From: Candidatus Devosia phytovorans
GTDB lineage: Bacteria > Pseudomonadota > Alphaproteobacteria > Rhizobiales > Devosiaceae
Reading direction: 5' to 3'
NCBI GenBank assembly: GCA_029202405.1
Contig: CP119312.1
Coordinates: 1,431,001-1,495,000, forward strand
DNA: 64,000 nt
In this document: positions 17,703 through 24,857 of the stretch, piece after piece
Numbering within the stretch: position 1 is the stretch's first letter
Layout of the letters: each line of letters begins with the position of its first letter
Notes under the pieces: model-generated
What the model saw: only the letters and a program-made list of their open reading frames with translations
Told to the model about the DNA's origin: nothing
Databases searched by the model: none
Position numbers and translations under genes: made by a program

Positions 17703-17939
17703 ATGAGCCGCAAGGAATTTGATGCATCGCGGATGCGCCGGTTGAAGCGGTATGCGGCGCGCTATGGGGTGACCATTCTCACCGATGACAAGATGAAGGC
17801 CCTGGGCAAGCCGGGTGGCCATGCCATTCGCGAGGATGAGACCCGCAAGGTGATCTATGGTCATGAGCCGACGCCATTTTCGGCGAGCCTCGATGATATC
17901 GAGGCCTGGCTGGAGGCTAACACGGCGGGGGAAGAGTAA
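17703..17939 (+). CDS. Small basic hypothetical protein
   Basis: 78 residues, MSRKEFDASRMRRLKRYAARYGVT... with a strongly basic N-terminal helix and an acidic, amphipathic C-terminal helix (SASLDDIEAWLEAN). No family is recognised with certainty. The ATG at 17703 has AGGAG eight bases upstream; the frame is open to 17556 but the extra residues look like non-coding sequence and lack a ribosome binding site. The middle segment (KPGGHAIREDETRKVIYGHEPTPFSA) is probably an extended region. Function unknown. Confidence 0.65.
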   Translation: MSRKEFDASRMRRLKRYAARYGVTILTDDKMKALGKPGGHAIREDETRKVIYGHEPTPFSASLDDIEAWLEANTAGEE

Positions 17940-18059
17940 GACTGACTGTCCTATCTGTCCACCGGGCTTGGCATGGCTAGACGTAAATTTCCGTTATTTA
18001 TTCTGTAACAGGAATCGCCGCACAATCACTTCCATTGGCTCACTTGGAGGCGCGTTATT

Positions 18060-18236
18060 GTGTTTACTCTGATTAATGCCGACGCTGAAGACGACGACGC
18101 CGAAATCACCGATCCCCAGGAAATCGCAGAGCTTTTTGCTGCCATTGCAGCGGTCGCCATCGAGGCGATCGGTGTGGGGCAGGCCAAAGAGCTGTTCGAA
18201 GCCGTGATCGAACAGGACGGCCGAGACCCGAACTGA
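18060..18236 (+). CDS. Small acidic hypothetical protein (58 aa, GTG start)
   Basis: A frame of 59 codons starting at GTG 18060 with GGAGG at 18046-18050. The product is acidic (DADAEDDDAEITDPQE) followed by an Ala/Val/Ile-rich helix and a polar end (AVIEQDGRDPN). The good ribosome binding site, sensible amino acid composition and Ala/Glu-rich content argue for a real gene, but no family is recognised. It lies between another small gene and the pxp operon. Confidence 0.5.
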   Translation: MFTLINADAEDDDAEITDPQEIAELFAAIAAVAIEAIGVGQAKELFEAVIEQDGRDPN

Positions 18237-18391
18237 CCGGACATTCCTGACCCGGCAGGTCAAATCTGGCCGTTCCGCCCAGGCGGTATCGGCAGTATCG
18301 AACGGTCTTCCGGACGAGGCAGAGTTCCTCGCGCCATTGACCGGGTTGACTGATCCGGGCAGGTCCATCAGGACTAGGTCCTCGGCAATCA

Positions 18392-18500
18392 CCTGAGGCT
18401 GGCCTGCAAATGGCGATTTTCTGCGCTTCCGGTCCTCACGTACCCGAACGTACGCTGCGGTCCGGTTCTCAAAAACCACCATTTTCGACTCAGCCTGAGG
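18392..18500. repeat. Long imperfect hairpin element immediately before pxpB
   Basis: The two arms, about 52 and 51 bases, align with each other across a centre at 18446 (CGTAC CCGAA CGTAC). Matching blocks include CCTGAGGCTG/CAGCCTGAGG at the outer ends, AAATGG/CCATTT, and CCGGTCC/GGTCCGG. It creates an artificial open frame on the minus strand. The right arm ends four bases before the proposed pxpB start. It is interpreted as a dispersed rhizobial palindromic element or an RNA hairpin; copies elsewhere in the genome cannot be checked here. Confidence 0.75.
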
Positions 18501-18503
18501 CGA

Positions 18504-19178
18504 TTGTCATCGGCCCTGATCGTGGCTGATCCCGACATTTTCCCGACGCCGACGATCCTTGCGCTCGGTGACAGTGCCATTCTGGTGCGCTTTGGCACGC
18601 GCCTGACGGATGCGGCCAATCGCGCGGTGATCGCGCTGACGGGGCTGCTCGAGCATCATCCGATCGCGGGGGTGGTGGAGGTGATGCCCAACCTTGTGTC
18701 GGTGCTGCTGCGCTATGATCCGCTGACGACCTCGCCGACCCTGCTGCAGGGCGAGTTGCGGTTGCGGCTGTTCGGGCTGGCGGGGGCGATGGATGCGCCG
18801 GCTGCGTGGGATATTCCGGTGGTGTTCGATGGGCCGGATCTCGACGAGGTTTCCGCTGCGCTGGGGCTGAGCCAAGACGCTTTCATTGCGGCGCATAATG
18901 CGGCGCCGTCGCGGGTGCTGGCGACGGGGTTTGCGCCGGGCTTTGTCTATTGCGGGCTGCATGAGGCGATGGTGCTGCCGCGACGGACGGCGGTGCGATC
19001 ATCGGTGCCGGCGGGGAGCGTGCTGTTTGCCGCGGGGCAGACGGCGATCACTGCGACGGAAATGCCGACGGGCTGGCATGTGATCGGGCGGACCGAATTC
19101 AGGAATTTCGATGCGGCTGCGACGCCGCCGACGCTTTTGCGGGCGGGTGACCTTTTGCGTTTTGCGGTGGCACCATGA
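18504..19178 (+). CDS. pxpB: 5-oxoprolinase subunit PxpB (KipI / allophanate hydrolase subunit 1 family)
   Basis: 224 residues. With PxpA and PxpC it forms the prokaryotic ATP-dependent 5-oxoprolinase that reopens pyroglutamate to glutamate. The KipI-type signature is present: LGDSAILVRFG near 20-30, VVEVMPNLVSVLLRYDPL, and ATGFAPGFVYCGLHE near 140-155 followed by PRRTAVRSSVPAGSV. The start is uncertain: TTG at 18504 directly follows the hairpin element, while GTG at 18522 is the next choice; neither has an optimal ribosome binding site. The stop overlaps the pxpC ATG (ATGA at 19175). Confidence 0.92.
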   Translation: MSSALIVADPDIFPTPTILALGDSAILVRFGTRLTDAANRAVIALTGLLEHHPIAGVVEVMPNLVSVLLRYDPLTTSPTLLQGELRLRLFGLAGAMDAPAAWDIPVVFDGPDLDEVSAALGLSQDAFIAAHNAAPSRVLATGFAPGFVYCGLHEAMVLPRRTAVRSSVPAGSVLFAAGQTAITATEMPTGWHVIGRTEFRNFDAAATPPTLLRAGDLLRFAVAP

Positions 19179-20068
19179 GTGCCGTCATCCAGATCCAGCG
19201 GGCGGGGCCGCTGACGAGCATCCAGGACGCCGGGCGGTTCGGCATGCTGGCGCATGGGATCAGCGCGTCGGGGCCGATGGACCGGGGTGGCTATGCGGCG
19301 GCAGGCGCGCTGGCGGGCGCGGGGCTGGGTGGCGTAGAATTCACCATGGCAGGGCTGGAGATTTTTGTGGCCAGCGGACGCTGCCGGGTTGGCTTCGCCG
19401 GCGGGCATTTCGTGGCGCATCACAATGGGCGGGCGGTGGACTGGTTCGGGGCGGTTGCGCTCGAAGCGGGTGACCGGCTGGCGGTGACGCCGGGGGCCTG
19501 GGGCAATTATGGCTATCTGCGGTTTGATGGTGACATTGTCGCGCAGAGGATGATGGGCAGTATTGCCACCAGCAGCCGGGCGGGGCTTGGCGGGCTGGAG
19601 GGGCGGGCGCTGCGGGCGGGGGATGTGATTGCGCTGGAGGGCAGTGGAGGCGCGGTGTCGCAGCCAGCGCCGCTCGAGCCGGGCGCCGGGCCGATCCGCT
19701 TTGTCTGGGGGCTGCATGCGGATCTGTTTCCGCAGGCGGCAAGGCAGGGGTTTGTCGAGGGGGCATTTGCCATCACCACGCGGATGGATCGGATGGGGGT
19801 GCGGCTGGACGATATCGGAGAGGTGTTCGGGGGGGCGTCTAGCCTCAGCCTTGTGTCGGATGCCATCGTGCCCGGGGATATCCAGATTCTGGGGGATGGG
19901 ACGCCGATCGTCTTGATGCGGGACCATCAGCCGACGGGGGGCTATCCGCGCATTGCCACGGTGATCACGGCCGATCTCGATCGCTTTGCGCAGATGCGGG
20001 CGGGAACAGCTGTTGCCTTCGAGCCGGTGGGCGTGGAACATGCGCAGGCGCTGTTGCGGAGCGGCTGA
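19175..20068 (+). CDS. pxpC: 5-oxoprolinase subunit PxpC (KipA / biotin-dependent carboxyltransferase family)
   Basis: 297 residues, a normal KipA-type length. The N-terminus AGPLTSIQDAGRFGMLAHGISASGPMD is the family signature, and FGGASSLSLVSDAIVPGDIQ plus LMRDHQPTGGYPRIATV mark the C-terminal half. The subunit pairs with PxpB; the two together resemble the carboxyltransferase-like halves of allophanate/urea amidolyase, but the adjacent pxpA makes 5-oxoprolinase the likely role. Overlaps pxpB by four bases and is separated from pxpA by two. Confidence 0.94.
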   Translation: MSAVIQIQRAGPLTSIQDAGRFGMLAHGISASGPMDRGGYAAAGALAGAGLGGVEFTMAGLEIFVASGRCRVGFAGGHFVAHHNGRAVDWFGAVALEAGDRLAVTPGAWGNYGYLRFDGDIVAQRMMGSIATSSRAGLGGLEGRALRAGDVIALEGSGGAVSQPAPLEPGAGPIRFVWGLHADLFPQAARQGFVEGAFAITTRMDRMGVRLDDIGEVFGGASSLSLVSDAIVPGDIQILGDGTPIVLMRDHQPTGGYPRIATVITADLDRFAQMRAGTAVAFEPVGVEHAQALLRSG

Positions 20069-20070
20069 AG

Positions 20071-20841
20071 ATGACGACGATCGACCTCAACGCCGATCTG
20101 GGCGAGGGCATGGGCACGGACGAGGATCTGCTGGAGATCGTCTCCAGCGCCTCGATCGCCTGTGGCGGCCATGCCGGCGATGCACCGACGATCCGGCATA
20201 TTCTCAAGGTTTGCAAGGCGCGCGGCGTGCGGGCGGGGGCGCATCCGGGCTATGCGGATCCCAAGCGGTTCGGGCGGTTTCGCGTCGTGATGCCGCTTGA
20301 TCAATTGCTCGGGCAGATCCGCAGCCAGCTGTTCCTCGTGCGCTTCATCGCCGACGAGGTGGGCGTGCCGCTGAGTTATGTGAAGCTGCATGGGGCGCTG
20401 GCCAACCAGACGGCGGAGGAACTGGCCTTTGCCGTGGGCGTGTTTGCGACGATCCAGGCGATGGACCCGAAAATGGCGGCGCTGGCGCTGGACAATAGCC
20501 AGCAGGTGCGGGCGGCCAAGGCCGTGGGCATGCCACTGATCCGGGAGGCCTATGCAGATCGGGCCTATACGGGTGAGGGCTTGCTGGTGCCGCGGTCGGA
20601 AGAGGGTGCGGTGATCCATGACAGCGATGCGGTGATCGAGCGATGCCTGCGGCTGGCCAAGACAGGCGAGATCGTCGCGGTGGACGGTACGGTGCTGAAG
20701 TCGTCGGCGCGGTCGATATGCCTCCATGGTGATACGCCGGGGGCGGTGGAGCTGGCGCGGGACGTGCGTGATGCGCTGCAGGACGAGGGGATCACCATCG
20801 CGCCGGTGGCGCCGGAGGTCGAGGAAGACGCGGAGGCATAG
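20071..20841 (+). CDS. pxpA: 5-oxoprolinase subunit PxpA (LamB/YcsF family)
   Basis: 256 residues. The LamB/YcsF signature is clear: IDLNADLGEGMGTDEDLL at 3-20, ASIACGGHAGD near 30, GAHPGYAD near 58, and SYVKLHGALANQ near 108. It is the third component of the ATP-dependent pyroglutamate hydrolase. Order here is B-C-A. Pyroglutamate arises spontaneously from glutamine, so the operon is usually a damage-disposal function; with no dedicated regulator next to it, induction cannot be predicted. A long inverted repeat begins exactly at the last base of the stop codon. Confidence 0.95.
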   Translation: MTTIDLNADLGEGMGTDEDLLEIVSSASIACGGHAGDAPTIRHILKVCKARGVRAGAHPGYADPKRFGRFRVVMPLDQLLGQIRSQLFLVRFIADEVGVPLSYVKLHGALANQTAEELAFAVGVFATIQAMDPKMAALALDNSQQVRAAKAVGMPLIREAYADRAYTGEGLLVPRSEEGAVIHDSDAVIERCLRLAKTGEIVAVDGTVLKSSARSICLHGDTPGAVELARDVRDALQDEGITIAPVAPEVEEDAEA

Positions 20842-20973
20842 TGCCATGCCCTCGTGGTTCGAGAGTCGCTTTGCTCCCACCTCACCATGAGGGCTACTGA
20901 GAATTCGATCTACCAACAGCCTCATGGTGAGGTGCTTCGCGCAGCAAAGCCTCGAACCACGAGGGCATGGCAC
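20841..20973. repeat. 133-bp palindromic element after pxpA
   Basis: The ends are a long inverted repeat: GTGCCATGCCCTCGTGGTTC at the left is matched by its complement at the right (GAACCACGAGGGCATGGCAC). Inside, CACCTCACCATGAGG pairs with CCTCATGGTGAGGTG, leaving a short unpaired centre. The motif combining CCTCATGGTGAGG with TCGAACCACGAGG is a common style of intergenic palindrome in rhizobial genomes. It could terminate both pxpA and the convergent ABC genes. Confidence 0.85.
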
Positions 20974-21069
20974 ACTGCGAGTGTCTGTCCTGAACCTCTC
21001 GGCTGGGAGAGTGAAATCGGCGGAATGCCTTTGGGGCCGGGAGGTCCAGGATAGGTCGGATCGCCAGAG

Positions 21070-21837
21070 CTAGATGGCGAGATATTCGTGGCGGAGCTCG
21101 GTGTTATCGAGCACTTCCTTCGCAGTTCCAGAGAAGGCGACTTCGCCGGTGTCGAGGATGACGGCGCGGTCGGCAAGCTTGAGGGCGGCGACGGCATTCT
21201 GCTCGACGATGATGGTGGTGATGCCCATGGGCTTGATCGAATGCAGGATGCGCTCGATTTCCTGGACGATGACGGGGGCGAGGCCCTCATAGGGCTCGTC
21301 GAGCAGGAGGAGTTTGAGGTCACGGGCCAGGGCGCGGGCGATGGCGAGCATCTGCTGCTCGCCGCCCGAGAGGGTGACGCCCTCCTGCTTGCGGCGCTCG
21401 GCGAGGCGCGGAAAACTCTGGTAGATCTGGTCGAGGCTCCAGCCATGGCCGGGGGCGACGCGGGCGAGGGTGAGGTTTTCCTCGACGGTGAGGCCCGAGA
21501 TGATGCGGCGGTCTTCGGGGACGAGCTGGATGCCGGTGCGGGCGGCCTCATAGCTTTTCATCTGGTGAATGGGCTGGCCGTCGAGCCAGATTTCTCCCTG
21601 GCGCAGCTGAGGATCGTCGGTGCGGGCAATGGTGCGCAGCGTGGAGGTCTTGCCGGCGCCGTTGCGACCGAGGAGGGCGAGGATTTCGCCCTTGCGGACA
21701 TCGAGCGAGACACACTGCACGATATAGCTTTCGCCGTAATAGGCGTGCATGTCGCGGATGGAGAAGAAGGGGCGGGTAGTGTCCAGCGTGGCGGCGTGGG
21801 TGGTTGCGTTTTCTGCTGTCATGGCGATGGCGCTCAT
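21070..21837 (-). CDS. ABC transporter ATP-binding protein, LivF type
   Basis: 255 residues. Walker A GRNGAGKT at 58-65, signature LSGGEQQMLAIARAL near 155, Walker B LLLLDEPYEGLAP. The LivF-type pattern includes GIQLVPEDRRIISGLTVEENL. It would pair with the LivG-type ATPase upstream to energise import through the two permeases. The ATG at 21837 shares its A with the preceding gene's TGA; its N-terminus has about 20 extra residues (TAENATTHAATLDTT) before the ABC fold. Last gene of a five-gene operon read leftward from 26216. Confidence 0.93.
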   Translation of the reverse strand: MSAIAMTAENATTHAATLDTTRPFFSIRDMHAYYGESYIVQCVSLDVRKGEILALLGRNGAGKTSTLRTIARTDDPQLRQGEIWLDGQPIHQMKSYEAARTGIQLVPEDRRIISGLTVEENLTLARVAPGHGWSLDQIYQSFPRLAERRKQEGVTLSGGEQQMLAIARALARDLKLLLLDEPYEGLAPVIVQEIERILHSIKPMGITTIIVEQNAVAALKLADRAVILDTGEVAFSGTAKEVLDNTELRHEYLAI

Positions 21838-22601
21838 CAATGCGCTCCTCCCAGATAGGCTTCCTGGACCTTGGGATTGCCGCGGACCTGGTCGGGCGTG
21901 CCGTCGGCGATGATGCGGCCCTGGGCGAGGACGGAAATCTTGTCGGCCAGCGAGAAGACGACATGCATGTCGTGCTCGATGATGACCTTGGTCATGCCGC
22001 GGCTCTTGATCTTCTTGAGCAGTTCGATGGTGGTATTGGTGTCGTGGCGGGACATGCCGGCGGTGGGCTCGTCGAGCAGCAGCAGGCGCGGATGCTGGAT
22101 GATGCACATGGCGAGCTCCATGCGGCGCTTGTCGCCGCGGCTGAGGCTGCCGGCGGCCATGTGGCGGCGGGCATGCATGCCGACGTCTTCGAGCATGTGC
22201 TCGGCTTCCTGCAGGATGCCGGTTTCGCTGTCGAGGGACCGCAGCATGTTGAGCTTGAAGGCGCCGTCGCGCCTCGCCAGTGCCGGGATCATGACATTGT
22301 GCAGGACCGAGAGGTCGGCGAAGATTTCCGGGGTCTGGAAGACGCGGGCAATGCCGAGCTGGTTGATCTGATAGGGTTTGCGGCCGGTGAGCACGGTGCC
22401 GTCGAAGATCACCTGGCCGGAGCTGGGCGCCAGCTTGCCGATGATGACATTGAGCAGGGTGGACTTGCCGGCGCCATTGGGGCCGATGATGGCGTGGGTC
22501 TTGCCTTCTTCGACCTGGAGGTCGATGTCGGCCAGGGCGTGCAGCCCGCCGAAGCGCTTGTGGACGTCGGCGACATGCAGGACGATATTGGGATTGGTCA
22601 T
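21837..22601 (-). CDS. ABC transporter ATP-binding protein, LivG type
   Basis: 254 residues. Walker A GPNGAGKS at 40-47, the LivG-type Q-loop region (RVFQTPEIFADLSVLHNVMIPAL), Walker B LLLLDEPTAGM and the H-switch VIIEHDMHVV. The ABC signature reads LSRGDKRRMELAM, in which Arg replaces the usual Gly of LSGG/LSYG; such substitutions occur in this branch but it is worth noting. Second to last gene of the importer operon. Confidence 0.93.
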   Translation of the reverse strand: MTNPNIVLHVADVHKRFGGLHALADIDLQVEEGKTHAIIGPNGAGKSTLLNVIIGKLAPSSGQVIFDGTVLTGRKPYQINQLGIARVFQTPEIFADLSVLHNVMIPALARRDGAFKLNMLRSLDSETGILQEAEHMLEDVGMHARRHMAAGSLSRGDKRRMELAMCIIQHPRLLLLDEPTAGMSRHDTNTTIELLKKIKSRGMTKVIIEHDMHVVFSLADKISVLAQGRIIADGTPDQVRGNPKVQEAYLGGAH

Positions 22602-22611
22602 GGGTCTCGTC

Positions 22612-23754
22612 CTATTCGGCAGGTTGCGGTTGGGGCGCGGACTTGTCGGGTGATGGCTTTTGCCGGCGATTGACCATGCTGGCGATGCGGCGCACGCCTT
22701 CCATGATGCCGCCGGGCAGGAAGACCACGATCAGCACGAAGACGAGGCCCAGGGTGAGGAACCAGCCTTCGCCGACGAATTTGCTGGTGACGGTGACGAA
22801 GGCGGTGTCGAGCCCGTCGGGCAAGACATCGTAGAAGCGGTGCAGCATGCCGTCGTTGATGGCCGAGAAGATGTTCTCGAAATATTTGATCAGCCAGGCG
22901 CCGATGACCGGGCCGACGAGCGTGCCGGCGCCGCCGAGGATGGTCATGAGCACGACTTCGCCGGAGGCGGTCCATTGCATGCGTTCGGCGCCGGCGAGGG
23001 GATCGGTGACGGCAAGAAGGGCGCCGGCGAGGCCGGCATACATGCCGGAGATGACGAAGGCGGCGAGGGTATAGGGCTTGGTGTTGAAGCCGGTGTAGTT
23101 CATGCGCGTCTGGTTGGACTTGATGCCCTTAAGCATCATGCCGAAGGGAGAATTGGTGATGCGCTGGGCGATGAAGAAGGCCAGGATCAGGAAGCCGGCG
23201 CAGAAATAGAAGCCGGCAAAGCCGCCGAGCGACTGGCCGAGCAGGGTCGGCACCGGCTGGCCGGCAAAGGTCTGGCCGGTGACGGTATCGAGATAGCGCG
23301 GGTCGCCGAGGGTGAGCTGCAGGCCGGTTTCGCCATTGGTGATCGGCGTCAGCACCGAATAGGCCAGATTATAGCTCATCTGGGCGAAGGCCAGCGTCAG
23401 GATGGAGAAGTAGATGCCGGAGCGGCGCAGGCTGACGAAGCCAATGAGCAGGGCAAAGAGGCCCGAGACGAGGATGGCGAATAGCATGGCCGGGATGGCG
23501 TCGAGGCTCAGGAGCTTGAAGGACCAGACGGCGGCATAGGAGCCGACGCCGAAGAAGGCGGCGTGGCCAAAGCTCAGGTAGCCGGTGAGGCCGAAGAGGA
23601 TGTTGAAGCCGACGGCGAAGATGCCGAAGATCATGAAGCGCTGCAATAGGTCCGGATAGGCGGCGCCGAAGGGGGCCAGCCAGATCGGCATGGCCAGCAC
23701 GGCGACGGTGAAGCCGAGGAAAAGCAGAAGGTCGTTGCGTGACATGACGCGCAT
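22612..23754 (-). CDS. ABC transporter permease, LivM type
   Basis: About 380 residues with eight to ten hydrophobic helices; LivM hallmarks such as GYLSFGHAAFFGVGSYAA, FVSLRRSGIYFSILTLAFAQM, and VLMTILGGAGTLVGPVIGA are present. It forms half of the membrane channel of a branched-chain-amino-acid-type importer. The ATG at 23754 is chosen because GGAGG lies six bases before it; a further-upstream ATG would run 20 bases into the preceding gene. The C-terminus is a hydrophilic Lys/Pro/Gln-rich tail. Confidence 0.92.
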   Translation of the reverse strand: MRVMSRNDLLLFLGFTVAVLAMPIWLAPFGAAYPDLLQRFMIFGIFAVGFNILFGLTGYLSFGHAAFFGVGSYAAVWSFKLLSLDAIPAMLFAILVSGLFALLIGFVSLRRSGIYFSILTLAFAQMSYNLAYSVLTPITNGETGLQLTLGDPRYLDTVTGQTFAGQPVPTLLGQSLGGFAGFYFCAGFLILAFFIAQRITNSPFGMMLKGIKSNQTRMNYTGFNTKPYTLAAFVISGMYAGLAGALLAVTDPLAGAERMQWTASGEVVLMTILGGAGTLVGPVIGAWLIKYFENIFSAINDGMLHRFYDVLPDGLDTAFVTVTSKFVGEGWFLTLGLVFVLIVVFLPGGIMEGVRRIASMVNRRQKPSPDKSAPQPQPAE

Positions 23755-23755
23755 A

Positions 23756-24787
23756 TCAGGCCTCCATGACGCCACGCCGGCCGAAGAGGCCCCGCGGCAG
23801 GACGAGCAGAATGACCACGGCGACGAGATAGATGATGATCTGGTCGATGCCGGGAATGAGGGCCTTCACCTGCGTCATCGAGGCGAAGGATTGCAGGATG
23901 CCGAGCAGGAAGCCGGCAGCGACGGCGCCGGGCAGGGAGCCCATGCCGCCCACGACCACCACGACGAAGCTCAGCACCAGGAAGTCCATGCCGATGTGAT
24001 AGTTGGGCGGCAGGATGGGCGTGTACATGACGCCGGCCAGGCCCGCGACCACGGCGGCAAGGCCGAACATGATGGTGAAACGCCGGTCGATGTTGATGCC
24101 GAGGAGACCCACGGTCTCGCGATCGGCCATGCCGGCGCGGACCACCATGCCGAAGGTGGTGAACTGGAGGAAGGCGAAGACGCCGGCGATAATGGCGGCG
24201 GAGAAGAGGAAGTAGATCATCCGCCAGATCGGATAGGTGATGACATTGGCCTGCATGCCGAACCAGGCGCCGATATCGGCCGCGCCGCGCAGATCGGTGG
24301 GCATGGGCTGGGGAATGGGGTTGGGTCCGAAGACGGACTTGATGACTTCCTGCGCCACGATGGCCAAGCCGAAGGTCACGAGGATCTGTTCGGCATGGGG
24401 GCGCTTGTAGAAGTGCTTGATGATGCCGCGCTCAAGGCCAATGCCGACCAGCAGCATGACGGGAATGGTGGCGATGATGGAGAAGGGCACCGAGTAATTG
24501 ACCAGCACGGCGCCGAAATCGCCGAACCAGGCCTGGACCAGCGGTTCGCGAATTTCCAGCGGTGAGCCCCAGGGGGAGAGCTGTTCGGGATCAATGGTGA
24601 CGGTTTCGAGGGTCAGCAGCTGGCGGAACAGCACCGCACAGAAAGCGCCCAGCATGAAGAGCGCGCCATGGGCGAAATTGACGACACCCAGGGTGCCGAA
24701 AACAAGGGTGAGGCCCAGGGCGATGAGGGCGTAGGCCGCGCCCTTGTCGAGGCCATTGAGGAATTGCAGGAAGATGACTTCAAACAT
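23756..24787 (-). CDS. ABC transporter permease, LivH type
   Basis: 343 residues. Hydrophobic throughout, with the LivH signature ALGLTLVFGTLGVVNFAHGALFMLGA near 22-48 and the cytoplasmic coupling region AVVAGLAGVMYTPI ... VVVVGGMGSLPGAVAAG. It is longer than E. coli LivH by about 35 residues, the insert being a hydrophilic loop near 60-90 (ETVTIDPEQLSPWGSPLEIREP). The ATG at 24787 matches the conserved N-terminus (MFEVIFLQFLNGLDKGAAYAL). It is separated from the binding-protein gene by a strong hairpin. Confidence 0.93.
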   Translation of the reverse strand: MFEVIFLQFLNGLDKGAAYALIALGLTLVFGTLGVVNFAHGALFMLGAFCAVLFRQLLTLETVTIDPEQLSPWGSPLEIREPLVQAWFGDFGAVLVNYSVPFSIIATIPVMLLVGIGLERGIIKHFYKRPHAEQILVTFGLAIVAQEVIKSVFGPNPIPQPMPTDLRGAADIGAWFGMQANVITYPIWRMIYFLFSAAIIAGVFAFLQFTTFGMVVRAGMADRETVGLLGINIDRRFTIMFGLAAVVAGLAGVMYTPILPPNYHIGMDFLVLSFVVVVVGGMGSLPGAVAAGFLLGILQSFASMTQVKALIPGIDQIIIYLVAVVILLVLPRGLFGRRGVMEA

Positions 24788-24828
24788 GACGAATACTCCA
24801 GGCGCGCGGTGCCGGGACTGAAAGACTT

Positions 24829-24850
24829 GCCCGCCCCGTGAGGGGCGGGC
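24829..24850. terminator. Intercistronic hairpin between binding-protein and permease genes
   Basis: Nine perfect pairs GCCCGCCCC / GGGGCGGGC around a GTGA loop, eight bases past the binding-protein stop. No T-tract follows. In ABC operons such a hairpin often protects or partially terminates the transcript so that the binding protein is made in excess. Confidence 0.75.
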
Positions 24851-24857
24851 AGATGGA

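Noticed and set aside
17994..18482. Minus-strand frame of 162 codons before pxpB
   Set aside because: Its first part lies within the arms of the long hairpin; it exists because the palindrome is open in that frame and it runs over the small plus-strand gene.
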